A stretch of DNA of 64,000 bases, from assembly GCA_014190575.1 (NCBI GenBank), contig BJGQ01000002.1:1-64000 (forward strand), given 5' to 3'. Each line of letters starts with the position of its first letter. The stretch's first letter is position 1. The translations under genes were made by a program, and so were the position numbers. Below the pieces are notes generated by a model. That model was not told where the DNA came from, made no database searches, and saw nothing but the letters and a program-made list of their open reading frames with translations. Positions 36,465-46,179 of the stretch are shown in pieces. The DNA comes from Bacteroidota bacterium (GTDB taxonomy: Bacteria > Bacteroidota > Bacteroidia > Chitinophagales > UBA10324).

Positions 36465-36972
36465 TAAGGCAGGTATCTTGTAAATATTGAATTTGTTTAT
36501 TTTATAAAAAATCAAAAAATTACTTCAAGACGGATTTTAATTTAGTATCTAAAAATAATATTCGACAAATGTAAATCTATGAACTGAATTGTTGGTGTAT
36601 TAACTATTATTTTTCTTACTAAATCAGATATTGATGCGAAGTTTTTTTCATAAAAAAATGTTGAAAAATGAAATTAGAAAGGATAAATATTTTTTATAAA
36701 ATAAAATTATTACAGCATTATGTTCTTCCTTGAATAGTAAATTTTGCTGATCAAAAAATTACAATTTTAAGGTATGATATTGTTTCTTTATTTTGAATTG
36801 AAGTGTTGAAATAAAAATTTCAAAAAAAAAGACACCGCTATTGATCCGCCTTAATCCACCTTGTTTAAAATTTGCACAATAGTTTTTTCTATTTGTATAA
36901 TTTATCAAATCCTTTAAACCATTGAAATAGTGATATTTTTTAATTTCATAATTGGCTTCGCACTCATATAAT
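36465..36972. other. AT-rich intergenic gap
   Basis: About 508 bp, very AT-rich, with scattered stops in all frames and no hairpin terminator or clear TAnnTTTG promoter in the direction of adhesin B. I see no gene or RNA in it. Confidence 0.5.
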
Positions 36973-37914
36973 TTATTGGTTGGGCATTTGTTTCTTCAAA
37001 TTTTCAATTAAAAATTTAATACCTTCCTTAGGTGATGTTGCTGAAATGCCAAATCGGTTCTCGAATTTTGAGCTATCGAAAATATAGTCTTGTTCATACT
37101 GGTAAATCATTTCAGGAAACTCTCTCATTATTGGCATAAACAATCCAAGAATATTTATCATCCATACAGGAATTTTTTGAATCTTGGCTTCCACCTTAAT
37201 TTCATTTGCAATTAACTGAATCCATTGAAGATTAGTTAAATGCTCTTTAGTTGTTGGAACATGCCATACTTGATTATATGCATCCATAGTATTTCCAAGA
37301 ATAGCAGTTGCCTTTGCAGCATCAGGGGTATAAGTATAAGTATGAATTTTGTCAGGGTTGCCAAAAGCCTGTGCTTTTTTTCCTTTCATTAGATTATCAA
37401 CTACCATCAAATTCAGAGCACTGCTTTTATTATCTGGACCATAAAAATCAGCAGATCTGGCTATTAGTGCTGTTAGATTTTTTTTCTCCACTTCGGTCAT
37501 TATTATATCGTGAATTTGCTTTCTGATTTCTCCTTTTTTACTTGGCGCCTCAATAGGAGAAGTCTCAGTCATATTTGGTATTGCAGATTTGGAATACATG
37601 TAAACATTATCAAAAAAAACAAGTTTAGCATTATGCAATTTACATGCGGCTACCACTGCCTGCATAAATGGTGGCCAAATTTTTTGCCATACACTTAGCT
37701 TGTATTCAAATCCAATAACAACATAAACTACTTCACTACCGGCAATTGCATTATTGATTTGTGAAAGGTCAAAAACATCAATAGGGAAAAGCTCATCAGC
37801 ATCATTTACTTTTTTTGGATTTCGGCTTACTAGGCGAATCTGATTAGTGTAATTTTTTAATTCTTGTGCTAATGGTTTGCCTATTGCTCCACCGGATCCA
37901 AGTATTGTTTGCAT
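36973..37914 (-). CDS. NAD(P)-dependent epimerase/SDR-family protein
   Basis: A 313-residue extended/atypical short-chain dehydrogenase. The glycine motif is at the very N-terminus: 'ILGSGGAIGKPLAQELKNY' (GxGGxxG). 'VVAACKLHNAKLVFFDNVYMYS' supplies the Tyr-like active-site strand, and 'ARSADFYGPDNKSSALNLM' is typical of NmrA/epimerase-like members. The canonical YxxxK is not evident, so it may bind dinucleotide without classical catalysis. Substrate unknown. It is followed, 15 bp beyond its start, by the end of the cyclase gene, so the two are probably co-transcribed (cyclase first). Confidence 0.85.
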   Translation of the reverse strand: MQTILGSGGAIGKPLAQELKNYTNQIRLVSRNPKKVNDADELFPIDVFDLSQINNAIAGSEVVYVVIGFEYKLSVWQKIWPPFMQAVVAACKLHNAKLVFFDNVYMYSKSAIPNMTETSPIEAPSKKGEIRKQIHDIIMTEVEKKNLTALIARSADFYGPDNKSSALNLMVVDNLMKGKKAQAFGNPDKIHTYTYTPDAAKATAILGNTMDAYNQVWHVPTTKEHLTNLQWIQLIANEIKVEAKIQKIPVWMINILGLFMPIMREFPEMIYQYEQDYIFDSSKFENRFGISATSPKEGIKFLIENLKKQMPNQ

Positions 37915-37929
37915 GTTGATTTATTAATT

Positions 37930-39927
37930 TTAGTTTTTTTGACTGTTCAAAACTAATCTGCTTTCAACAAAGTACATATCAATCTCGCCTTTATTCTTCG
38001 CTTGTATTTTTCCGCGATGTGTGCAAGTGAATTTATCTTTTACTAATTCAAAAGTGCTACCGCTGATGTTTACCTTGCCTGTTTCACCTGATGATTCCAT
38101 TCTTGATGCAATGTTTACTGTATCACCCCAGATATCGTAAGCGAATTTTTTTACTCCAACAATCCCAGCAACTACAGGTCCAGTGTGAATGCCGATTCTG
38201 ATTTCGAAAATTTCTTTGCCTTCACTTTTTCTTTTTGCTGAATGTTGTTGCATGAAGCTTTGAATTTCCATAGCTGCACAAACTATATCGGTTGCATTTG
38301 TTTTATTCATCACGGGCAATCCACCTGCACACATGTAACTATCACCAATTGTTTTTATTTTTTCGATGTTGTGTTTACTGATAATGTTGTCAAATGCTTT
38401 GAAGCAGGTGTGAATTTCATTTACTAATTCAGTAGGAGAGAGCTTCTCTGAAATTTGTGTGAACCCTTTGAAGTCAGTAAACATGACAGTTACATCATCA
38501 AACTGTTTTGCATCGGCACTGCCTTTTGCTTTCAGTTCATCTGCAACTTCTGATGGAAGAATATTGAGCAGTAAATCATCCGATTTTTTCTTTTCAATTT
38601 TTAATTCGGTCGTTCGCTCTTCTACTTTTATTTCTAATACTGACTTCTGATTTTCTAAAATTGCTTTTTTCTCTTGCTCTTGTTTTAATGTTATTGCAGA
38701 TAAATATTTTACCTGGATAAGTTGCTTAGTTAAATCCTTATTTAATTCTGAAAATCCCCAGGCCTGATAGATGGACATGGAAAGCGGGATACTTACAACA
38801 GCAAGTATGCAAGCGAGTAATAGTATTTTTCCTAACAAGGTACTGTCGTTCAATTCAAAATCACCATTGATAATTGCAAAAGAAATTACTGTAAGTAAAA
38901 ACAAAATGAAAAACAAAATTCCAGCACCGATAATCCAGGCACCTTTTACTTTTTGATAAATAGCAAATGCAATACTGAATAAACCATAAAAACAAACACC
39001 AATGATTAGTGATGTGATTACAACCGGAAAAATATTTTTAATCCAATAGAGCGATATAAGCATAAACACATTAAAAAGAAAAATAAGCCGAAGCCAGAAT
39101 TTTGTTTTTTTTGAAAATAAGTAATGAATAAAATAGGTGAACGAAATACATGTTAAGCATATAAATAAGAATGTAATTGTCCGGAGTTTTAGAACCATTA
39201 AAGGATTGTGCACCAATGAACCAATAAACAAAAGGAAGAATAGTGAAGAAACACTGAACATAAAAATGCTGAAAAATAAATTTGATATAATACTTCTGTA
39301 ATAGAGAAAAAAGAACAGGTGCAGGAGGCTTAGAGTAAGAAAAATAAATCCCAGCGAAACCGTTATGAAAGTAATTGCTACTGCATTTGTTTCTTTTTGT
39401 GCGATCAGGTTTTCTGCTTTGCCAATTACCAATCGAAAACCTGAATTATAATTTTCTCCAAGATTGTAGTTCGCATATCGAACTGCAAGAACATGTTCAC
39501 CGATATTTGTCAAATAAATAATTTGCGGCGTTTTAATCGGATTGAAATAAACAGAGCTGTCTATTCCATTTATTATTCCATATTTAATAATCAATTTTCC
39601 ATCCAGATAAATTTCTGATGCACCGGGCTGTTCCATTGAAATTGCAAGTGGAATATTTACTAAACTTGAATCAATTAAAAAACGATAACGAAACCATCCA
39701 AATCCTTTGAAAAATCCGAAATGACTTTCGTCAATTCCAATGATTGGGCTCTGTGTTGACCAACTACTGTCATTGTAATTTGACCTAGCCATTTCATAAT
39801 TATCATCAGGAGAAAATTTCCAGTCTTTTGTAAGTACTGCTGATAAGCTGTCAGCAGTTAAAATAATTTCCTTCGCTTGAATTTTAAATGTAATAAGTAT
39901 ACAAAATATTAAGCAAAGTTTATTCAT
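37930..39927 (-). CDS. Membrane class III adenylate cyclase (7TM sensor)
   Basis: About 665 residues from the ATG at 39927 ('MNKLCLIFCILITFKIQA', a signal peptide). Residues ~25-190 look like a periplasmic galactose-binding/7TMR-DISM-type sensor. Seven hydrophobic helices follow (~200-400), then a coiled coil ('ENQKSVLEIKVEERTTELKIEKKKS'), then the catalytic domain. 'VTVMFTDFKGFTQISEKLSP' supplies the first metal Asp and 'KIKTIGDSYM' the second. The Lys of 'KTIGD' and the Asp of 'YDIWGDTVNIASRMES' are the residues that specify ATP, so adenylate rather than guanylate cyclase is predicted. It probably signals in response to a periplasmic ligand. Confidence 0.92.
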   Translation of the reverse strand: MNKLCLIFCILITFKIQAKEIILTADSLSAVLTKDWKFSPDDNYEMARSNYNDSSWSTQSPIIGIDESHFGFFKGFGWFRYRFLIDSSLVNIPLAISMEQPGASEIYLDGKLIIKYGIINGIDSSVYFNPIKTPQIIYLTNIGEHVLAVRYANYNLGENYNSGFRLVIGKAENLIAQKETNAVAITFITVSLGFIFLTLSLLHLFFFLYYRSIISNLFFSIFMFSVSSLFFLLFIGSLVHNPLMVLKLRTITFLFICLTCISFTYFIHYLFSKKTKFWLRLIFLFNVFMLISLYWIKNIFPVVITSLIIGVCFYGLFSIAFAIYQKVKGAWIIGAGILFFILFLLTVISFAIINGDFELNDSTLLGKILLLACILAVVSIPLSMSIYQAWGFSELNKDLTKQLIQVKYLSAITLKQEQEKKAILENQKSVLEIKVEERTTELKIEKKKSDDLLLNILPSEVADELKAKGSADAKQFDDVTVMFTDFKGFTQISEKLSPTELVNEIHTCFKAFDNIISKHNIEKIKTIGDSYMCAGGLPVMNKTNATDIVCAAMEIQSFMQQHSAKRKSEGKEIFEIRIGIHTGPVVAGIVGVKKFAYDIWGDTVNIASRMESSGETGKVNISGSTFELVKDKFTCTHRGKIQAKNKGEIDMYFVESRLVLNSQKN

Positions 39928-40308
39928 TGAAATAAAAAATTTTCTGTCACAAATATCAAAAAGAATTTGTGGTGCCAATTAAAATACAAAATATACTTTT
40001 TTTTAATCTGAATTTTTAATCTTTTTACCGAAATTGTATTTGATAATCTAATTAGCTTTTCAATTCAAACAGTTTTCAAAAATTCCTATTATTAGCAGTG
40101 TAATCCAAAAGCATCATTTGAAAGTAACCTTGATTAAATAGTCAAGAGTAATTTAGAATATTAACGCCGTAATGGTCATTAAATTAAATCTTGCCGATAG
40201 TTTAAAAGTTAACAAGTTATCAATTAAAATATTGAATTGACATATATCTTTTCTAATATTACTATCTGAAATTAAACTGTTTAAAAAACTTAACAACCTC
40301 ATTTAATC
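39928..40308. other. Intergenic region between divergent genes
   Basis: About 381 bp, AT-rich. It must hold promoters for the cyclase (minus) and the large secreted protein (plus), but I see no exact TAnnTTTG box with proper spacing. No ORF. Confidence 0.4.
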
Positions 40309-43300
40309 ATGAAGAAAATTTTTCTCTCTATTTTAATGTTGGCTTCGTTCAGTCAATTGTTCGCACAGAACAATACAACCGGAGTTATTACTGCTTCTGA
40401 ATTTCATGTTACCAGACCCCTGCGTGAAATATTCGCGGAGAATCCGGTAGATGAAAACAAAATTTACAGCGAGACAGAATCGCGTGACCGCGACAATCGT
40501 GTTGCTGCAAAGTTTCCTTTTACGGTAAACGATGGTACACAGTATGGTAACGACATTGGAACTATTCAGAAAACAATGGGTGATGTTACAAGCGATGGAA
40601 CCAAAGCAAATGTTGCAGGCCAAACTGCCTCTGGCTTCCGTCCGTTTGATCCGTCAGGAGCCGTTGGACCTAATCATTACATTCAAATGATTAACTCAAC
40701 CACATTTAAAGTTTACACCAAATCAACAATGGCGGTTGTGCTCACTGCTACATTGGGAAATTTATGGAGTCCTGCCGTAGGAAATTCAGGAGACCCTATT
40801 GTTATGTATGATAAAGCCGCTGACCGTTGGTTTCTTGCTCAATTCGGAACAAGTCAGGATAAGAAAATTTATATCGCAATCTCCACCACCAACGACCCGA
40901 CCGGATCATATTATACATACACTTATGTTTCACCATTGTTTCCTGATTATCTGAAGTTCGGAGTTTGGGCAGATGGTTATTACATGACATCGAATCAAAG
41001 CACACAAAAAGTTTTTTGTTTTGAAAGAGATGCAATGCTCGCTGGTACACCTGGGGCACGATCAATTTATGTAAACTATTCTCCACCAAAGGCAGGATTT
41101 TTTGTTCCGCTGCCAGGCGATGCTGCCGATGGCACATTACCAACAGTAGGCTCTCCTTGTCCGATTGTTTCTTATTCTGATAACGGATGGGGAACTGGTT
41201 ATTCTGATGCGGTAAACATTTACAACATGGCTGTCACTTGGGGAGCAACACCAACAGGATCAATCACTTTAGCTACAAATATTGCAACTACTGCATTTGA
41301 TGCATCTTATAATTCAAGCTGGAATGATTGTCCGCAACCAGGCACTACTCAAAAGTTAGATGGAATTGGTGGTGTATGTATGTATCGTGCACAATGGAAA
41401 TCGTGGAGCGGATATAATACTATGGTTTTAAACTGGGCAGTTGCAATCAGTTCTACTCAGCGCAGTTTTAAATGGTGCGAATTGCGGCAGAATCAATCAA
41501 CAGGTGTTTGGAGCATGTACCAGCAAGGTACTTATGTTCCGGATGCTGACACACGATGGATGGGAACAATGGCAATGGATAACAATGGCTCAATTGGAAT
41601 CAGCTACATTAAATCAAATGCAACAAGTATCTATCCGGGTATTTATTACACTGGAAGAAGAAGCTGTGATCCGCTTGGTACATTACCTGTTACAGAAACA
41701 TTGGTAATTGCAGGCACGGGTTCACAAACAGGAATTAATCGCGTTGGCGATTATTCTCAAACCACGCTCGATCCTGATGGTGTAACATTCTGGAGCACGA
41801 GCGAATACATGGGCGGACCTACGGGTTCAAGCGCATCGCGCACCCGGATTTTTTCTTATCAGATTCCGGGATGTTCTTTGGTTGCAGGTGTTTCTATTTC
41901 ACAAACAGCTGGCACTAATCCGACATGCGCTGGTTCATCAGTAACTTTTACTGCTACACCTACAAACGGTGGAACAACCCCTGCTTATCAGTGGCAGGTG
42001 AATGGTGTGAACGATGGAACCAACTCGCCAACATTTACTACTTCATCATTAACAAACGGGCAGGTAGTTACTTGCATCATGACTTCAAATCTAAGCGGTG
42101 TAACAGGAAATCCTGCTACATCAAATGCAATTACAATGACCATTAATTCTGCAGTGACTCCTGTAGTTTCAATTGCTATAACATCGGGAAGCAATCCATC
42201 ATGTGCAAGTGCTTCGAAAACATTTACCGCTACACCAACCAATGGCGGCGCAACTCCTTCTTATGACTGGCGCGTGAATGGTGTAAGCACAGGAACAACT
42301 ACTTCAACTTATACTACAAGTGCATTGGCTGACGGACAAATTGTGAATTGCATCATGACTTCAAGTCTTTCATGTGCAAGCCCTGTTACTGCAGCAAGCA
42401 ATGATATTACAATCAACATTTCTGCTTCAGTTACTCCTTCTGTTTCTATCGCAATAACTTCTGGTACTAATCCAACACCCGTAGGAGCTTCTGTGACATT
42501 CACAGCAACACCTACTAATGGCGGCACCACTCCTTCGTATCAATGGAAAATCGGAACAACAAATGTTGGAACCAACTCAGCTACCTACACAACCACTTCA
42601 TTGGTTAATGGAAATGTTGTTTCGTGTGTAATGACTTCAAATGCAACTTGCGCTAGCCCAACAACAGCAACAAGCAATTCAATTACCATGACTGTTACAG
42701 GGGCAATTACCTATTGCACTGCCGGTTCTACAAACACCACCCATCAGTACATCAGAAAAGTTACAATGGGAAGCATAGCAAATACTACAGGTGCTACAAC
42801 TTATTCAAACTATACTTCATTATCAACCAATGTAACGGTTGGTGTTGCTACTTCAATTACTCTTAGAAGTGGAAGCAGTTACAGCACTAATATTTTTGTT
42901 GTCTTCTGTGACTGGAATAACAATGGAGTATTTACTGATGCAGGAGAAACTGTTTATACCTCTCCTGTAGGTTCAGGCCCTTTCACAACAACTATTACCC
43001 CTCCTGCTTCTGCAGTTTCAGGTTCTGTAAGAATGAGAATCAGATTGACTGATTCAAATACAGGAGTTAACACCACACCTTGCGGAACATCAACTTATGG
43101 CGAAGTGGAAGATTACACTTTGGTGATTGGTGCACACGGCGCTTCAGCATTTAATCCTGAAGAAGATGGTGCGGTGAGCAGCTCAATTCCGAAAACAATT
43201 ATGTTGTCGGTATTTCCAAATCCAAACACCGGAAGTTTTACTGTGAAGGGAGAGAAGGAAGGTGAGTACTATGTGATGGATGAGGCTTCACATTTAGTGA

Positions 43301-43428
43301 TGTCATTTAAACTGACTCCAGAAAATAATTTCACTAAAGTGATTAATAATTTAAGCAACGGAATTTTTGTGATAGTAGGTCAGAATAAATATGGTGTTAC
43401 AAAACAAAAAGTAATTGTAGCTAAGTAG
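40309..43428 (+). CDS. Large secreted protein: propeller-like N-terminus, Ig-like repeats, GEVED domain, T9SS type A sorting domain
   Basis: A 1039-residue protein with a signal peptide ('ILMLASFSQLFAQ'). Residues ~100-520 are a conserved region ('DPSGAVGPNHYIQMINSTTF', 'GDPIVMYDKAADRWFLAQF'), which looks like a beta-propeller. Three ~85-residue Ig-like repeats follow ('SVTFTATPTNGGTTPAYQWQ', 'FTATPTNGGATPSYDWR', 'FTATPTNGGTTPSYQWK'). A GEVED domain comes next ('FVVFCDWNNNGVFTDAGE', 'TYGEVEDYTLVI'), and last a type A sorting domain ('VFPNPNTGSFTVKGEK' to 'KVIVAK'). It is exported and cell-surface or extracellular. A terminator follows. Confidence 0.9.
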   Translation: MKKIFLSILMLASFSQLFAQNNTTGVITASEFHVTRPLREIFAENPVDENKIYSETESRDRDNRVAAKFPFTVNDGTQYGNDIGTIQKTMGDVTSDGTKANVAGQTASGFRPFDPSGAVGPNHYIQMINSTTFKVYTKSTMAVVLTATLGNLWSPAVGNSGDPIVMYDKAADRWFLAQFGTSQDKKIYIAISTTNDPTGSYYTYTYVSPLFPDYLKFGVWADGYYMTSNQSTQKVFCFERDAMLAGTPGARSIYVNYSPPKAGFFVPLPGDAADGTLPTVGSPCPIVSYSDNGWGTGYSDAVNIYNMAVTWGATPTGSITLATNIATTAFDASYNSSWNDCPQPGTTQKLDGIGGVCMYRAQWKSWSGYNTMVLNWAVAISSTQRSFKWCELRQNQSTGVWSMYQQGTYVPDADTRWMGTMAMDNNGSIGISYIKSNATSIYPGIYYTGRRSCDPLGTLPVTETLVIAGTGSQTGINRVGDYSQTTLDPDGVTFWSTSEYMGGPTGSSASRTRIFSYQIPGCSLVAGVSISQTAGTNPTCAGSSVTFTATPTNGGTTPAYQWQVNGVNDGTNSPTFTTSSLTNGQVVTCIMTSNLSGVTGNPATSNAITMTINSAVTPVVSIAITSGSNPSCASASKTFTATPTNGGATPSYDWRVNGVSTGTTTSTYTTSALADGQIVNCIMTSSLSCASPVTAASNDITINISASVTPSVSIAITSGTNPTPVGASVTFTATPTNGGTTPSYQWKIGTTNVGTNSATYTTTSLVNGNVVSCVMTSNATCASPTTATSNSITMTVTGAITYCTAGSTNTTHQYIRKVTMGSIANTTGATTYSNYTSLSTNVTVGVATSITLRSGSSYSTNIFVVFCDWNNNGVFTDAGETVYTSPVGSGPFTTTITPPASAVSGSVRMRIRLTDSNTGVNTTPCGTSTYGEVEDYTLVIGAHGASAFNPEEDGAVSSSIPKTIMLSVFPNPNTGSFTVKGEKEGEYYVMDEASHLVMSFKLTPENNFTKVINNLSNGIFVIVGQNKYGVTKQKVIVAK

Positions 43429-43450
43429 ATTTTTAATTCCAAATACTTTT

Positions 43451-43485
43451 AAGAGACCATCTCAAAAGGATGGTCTCTTCTTATT
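43451..43485 (+). terminator. Intrinsic terminator
   Basis: Stem aagagaccatc (43451-43461) / gatggtctctt (43469-43479), 11 bp, with a 7-nt loop and a T-rich tail. Confidence 0.8.
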
Positions 43486-43873
43486 TATGTTTGTTAAATT
43501 AAGATCAAAGAAAATTTTTTACATGTTATTGTTTCGAATTTAATTACTAAATCAATTAAGGCAGCAACTGAAATCACTATGTATATAATTGCCATATTAA
43601 GTAACTGATTTTGGTTATTTATCAGTATAAAATAAATAAGGGTTTGAGGAGATTTATTTGAAAGGACAAAATTTTAAAAGACCTAGTAATATCCAAATAC
43701 ACTGAAATATTTCTTTAAACTGCGAGTTAAAATAAATAATAATTTTTTTTTCTATTTCCATATCGTGACTTTAAATCTAGGAAGTCAGACCAATAATTTA
43801 AATCGGTAAAAAAATACTTATGACAGCAATAATTTATTTTAGGCAAATGAGTGCAACTACAGTAGAATAGAGA
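43486..43873. other. AT-rich intergenic gap between convergent genes
   Basis: About 388 bp without an ORF or recognisable element. Confidence 0.45.
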
Positions 43874-44338
43874 TTATTTCTTTTTAATTATTCCATTCGC
43901 AGTTTCTAACCATACAGTTGGACCTCCTGCTAAATATCCGGTGCTTCCTAATCGGTCGTAAGAAACTTTTCCATCCTTCTTATTAGCATTTACAAACCAA
44001 ACGGTAGGATAACCTTGCACACCAAATGATTGCTGCAGTTGAAAATTTTGTGTTTGAATTTCGGGTGCTAATTGTGTTTTTCTTGGAAAATCAACCTCAA
44101 CTAATACAACATTACTTTTTGCCCAAGCTGCAAATTCCGGTTTCTTAAATACTTCATCTTGTAAACGATGGCACCAACCACACCAATCGCTACCAGTAAA
44201 AAACAGCAATAATGGTTTCTTGGTTTGATTTGAAATTTCAATGGCTTTATCAAGATTGTTTGTCCAAACTAACTCCTGAGCTTTAACTGCCATTGAACCG
44301 GCAACAAGCAAAACAAGCATTATAATTTTTTTCATCAT
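43874..44338 (-). CDS. Periplasmic thioredoxin-like protein
   Basis: A 154-residue protein with a signal peptide ('KKIIMLVLLVAGSMAVKAQ') and a thioredoxin fold. The active site is C53-G-W-C56 in 'FTGSDWCGWCHRLQDEVF', as in the thioredoxin_7/DsbD-gamma-like group rather than cytosolic thioredoxin. 'FGVQGYPTVWFVN' supplies the cis-proline. It is likely periplasmic and involved in disulfide reduction or in maturation of exported proteins. It is monocistronic; no dsbD gene is nearby. Confidence 0.9.
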   Translation of the reverse strand: MMKKIIMLVLLVAGSMAVKAQELVWTNNLDKAIEISNQTKKPLLLFFTGSDWCGWCHRLQDEVFKKPEFAAWAKSNVVLVEVDFPRKTQLAPEIQTQNFQLQQSFGVQGYPTVWFVNANKKDGKVSYDRLGSTGYLAGGPTVWLETANGIIKKK

Positions 44339-44501
44339 TAATATTTTAAGGCAAGTTTAATGCCATTCAGTGAAATCATTAAAAGTTTAAGCTAAAAAAA
44401 ATCAAAAATAGTTCATGTATGGTTTTCGAATTATTAAAAAAACTCTATACCCTTCCATATTCTGCTATTGGTTAGTAATTAATTAACATCAATTAGAATT
44501 C

Positions 44502-44999
44502 TCAAACTTTATTCTTCAATTTGTTAACCTTGTTCATTACTTCCGAATTCATTGTGCTTTTGTAGCCAAGCATTTTTTTACGCAATTGAATATCTTTTAC
44601 TGAAAGTATCTGTACGGCAAGCAAGCCGGCATTTTTAGCTCCATTCAATGCAACAGTTGCTACAGGCACACCGCCAGGCATCTGAAGAATTGACAAAATG
44701 GAATCCCATCCATCAATGGAGTTGGATGATTTAATGGGAACTCCTATAACAGGCAATGGTGAAATTGCAGCTGCCATTCCCGGTAAATGAGCAGCTCCTC
44801 CTGCACCCGCAATAATAACTTCAACTCCTCTTTTATGCGCTTCTTCTGCAAACTCGAATAATCTTTTTGGGGTTCGGTGAGCTGATACAATGGTAATTTC
44901 AAAAGGCACTTTGAATTCCTTTAAAATTTCTGCTGCCTGTTTCATAACAGGCATATCTGAATCAGATCCCATGATGATACTAACAAGAGGTTTTACCAT
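44502..44999 (-). CDS. purE: 5-(carboxyamino)imidazole ribonucleotide mutase
   Basis: A 165-residue class I PurE, which converts N5-CAIR to CAIR in purine synthesis. '[18 protein letters not shown]' binds the nucleotide phosphate, '[13 protein letters not shown]' carries the catalytic His, and '[25 protein letters not shown]' is the hallmark central stretch (quoted in part). Length is normal. Its start overlaps the end of purK by 7 nt, the usual purK-purE arrangement. Confidence 0.96.
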   Translation of the reverse strand: MVKPLVSIIMGSDSDMPVMKQAAEILKEFKVPFEITIVSAHRTPKRLFEFAEEAHKRGVEVIIAGAGGAAHLPGMAAAISPLPVIGVPIKSSNSIDGWDSILSILQMPGGVPVATVALNGAKNAGLLAVQILSVKDIQLRKKMLGYKSTMNSEVMNKVNKLKNKV

Positions 45000-46151
45000 G
45001 ACTTGACTTTTAGTTTCTGTTTTACAATACTGGCGTTCTTTTTTGCTTCTTCAATTGAAGTTGCAAGTACTGTTACATGCCCCATTTTTCTAAAGGGCAT
45101 TGTTTTCTTTTTCCCGTACAAATGGATTTTCACGCCTTCAATGGCCATTACTTCAGTCAGCCCTTCATATTTCACATGGCCTTCATAGCCTGGTTCCCCA
45201 AGCAGATTGATCATAACTGCAGGCATTTTTAATTGCGTGCTTCCAAGTGGAAAATTAAATATTGCTCTTAGTAATTGCTCGTATTGAGATGTAATTACAC
45301 TTTCAATAGTATGATGACCGCTGTTATGAGGTCGCGGTGCTATTTCATTTAGCCAAACCATATTGTTTTTATCTACGAACATTTCTACAGCTAAAAGTCC
45401 GCAAAGATTAAATGAAGAAATTATTTGTGTTGCAATATTATTTGCCTGCTGAATTATTTTTTCATCCAATGACGAAGGACAAATTAACTTCTCAACAAGA
45501 TTAACTTCTTCGTTGAATTCCATTTCCACCACAGGAAAACATTTTATTTCTCCTTTTTTGCTTCGTGCAACGATTACAGATATTTCTGTTTGTATTTCAA
45601 TAAGGTCTTCTATTATTGAAGCGCCTTTAAGCAAATATTTAAAATCATTTCGTGAATGAATTACTGCGACTCCTTTTCCATCGTAGCCACCCGTTCTTAA
45701 TTTCTGAACAAACGGAAATGTTAATGTGCCGGCTTCAGAAGCTTCAATGATTTCATCTATGGTTTTAAACAAAGAAAATTTTGGAGATGGTATTTTATTG
45801 CTTTGGTAAAACTCTTTTTGTAATCCTTTGTCCTGAATAATTTCAAGCGTGTCAGGGTCAGGAAAGATTTTTTTTTCCTGAAGATTTTAATTTCTTTAAC
45901 GCTTCAATATTTACATTCTCAATTTCAAAAGTTATCATATCAACCAAACTTCCAAAACGAATTACATCATCATAATTCAGCTGATTGCCTTTGACAAAGC
46001 CTGCGCAGCATGTTGAAGCGGGGCAATGCTCATCAGCATCTAATATGTATGTTTTAACATCCCAGTTACTTGCCGCAAGAACCAGCATTTTTCCCAATTG
46101 ACCTCCGGCAATAATTCCAAGTTTAAAATCTGATGTAACTAGTTGCTCCAT
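44993..46151 (-). pseudogene. purK: N5-carboxyaminoimidazole ribonucleotide synthase, split by +1 frameshift
   Basis: PurK makes N5-CAIR from AIR, ATP and bicarbonate. The N-terminal piece (46151-45858, 'LGIIAGGQLGKMLVLAA') ends at a stop just after an A9 run (45868-45876 on the plus strand as T9). In the +1 frame the protein continues 'IFPDPDTLEIIQDKGLQKEF' and on through 'MFKTIDEIIEASEAG' to the C-terminus; the track starts this piece only at 45772. 'GGYDGKGVAVI' and 'NEIAPRPHNSGHHTIESV' are intact ATP-grasp motifs. Deleting one A (A8) restores a full ATP-grasp of normal length. Everything else is intact and it is followed by purE, so a sequencing indel or functional slippage is more likely than old decay. 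Confidence 0.9.
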
Positions 46152-46179
46152 TTTAATTTTATGGTATCACAGTTTCTTT

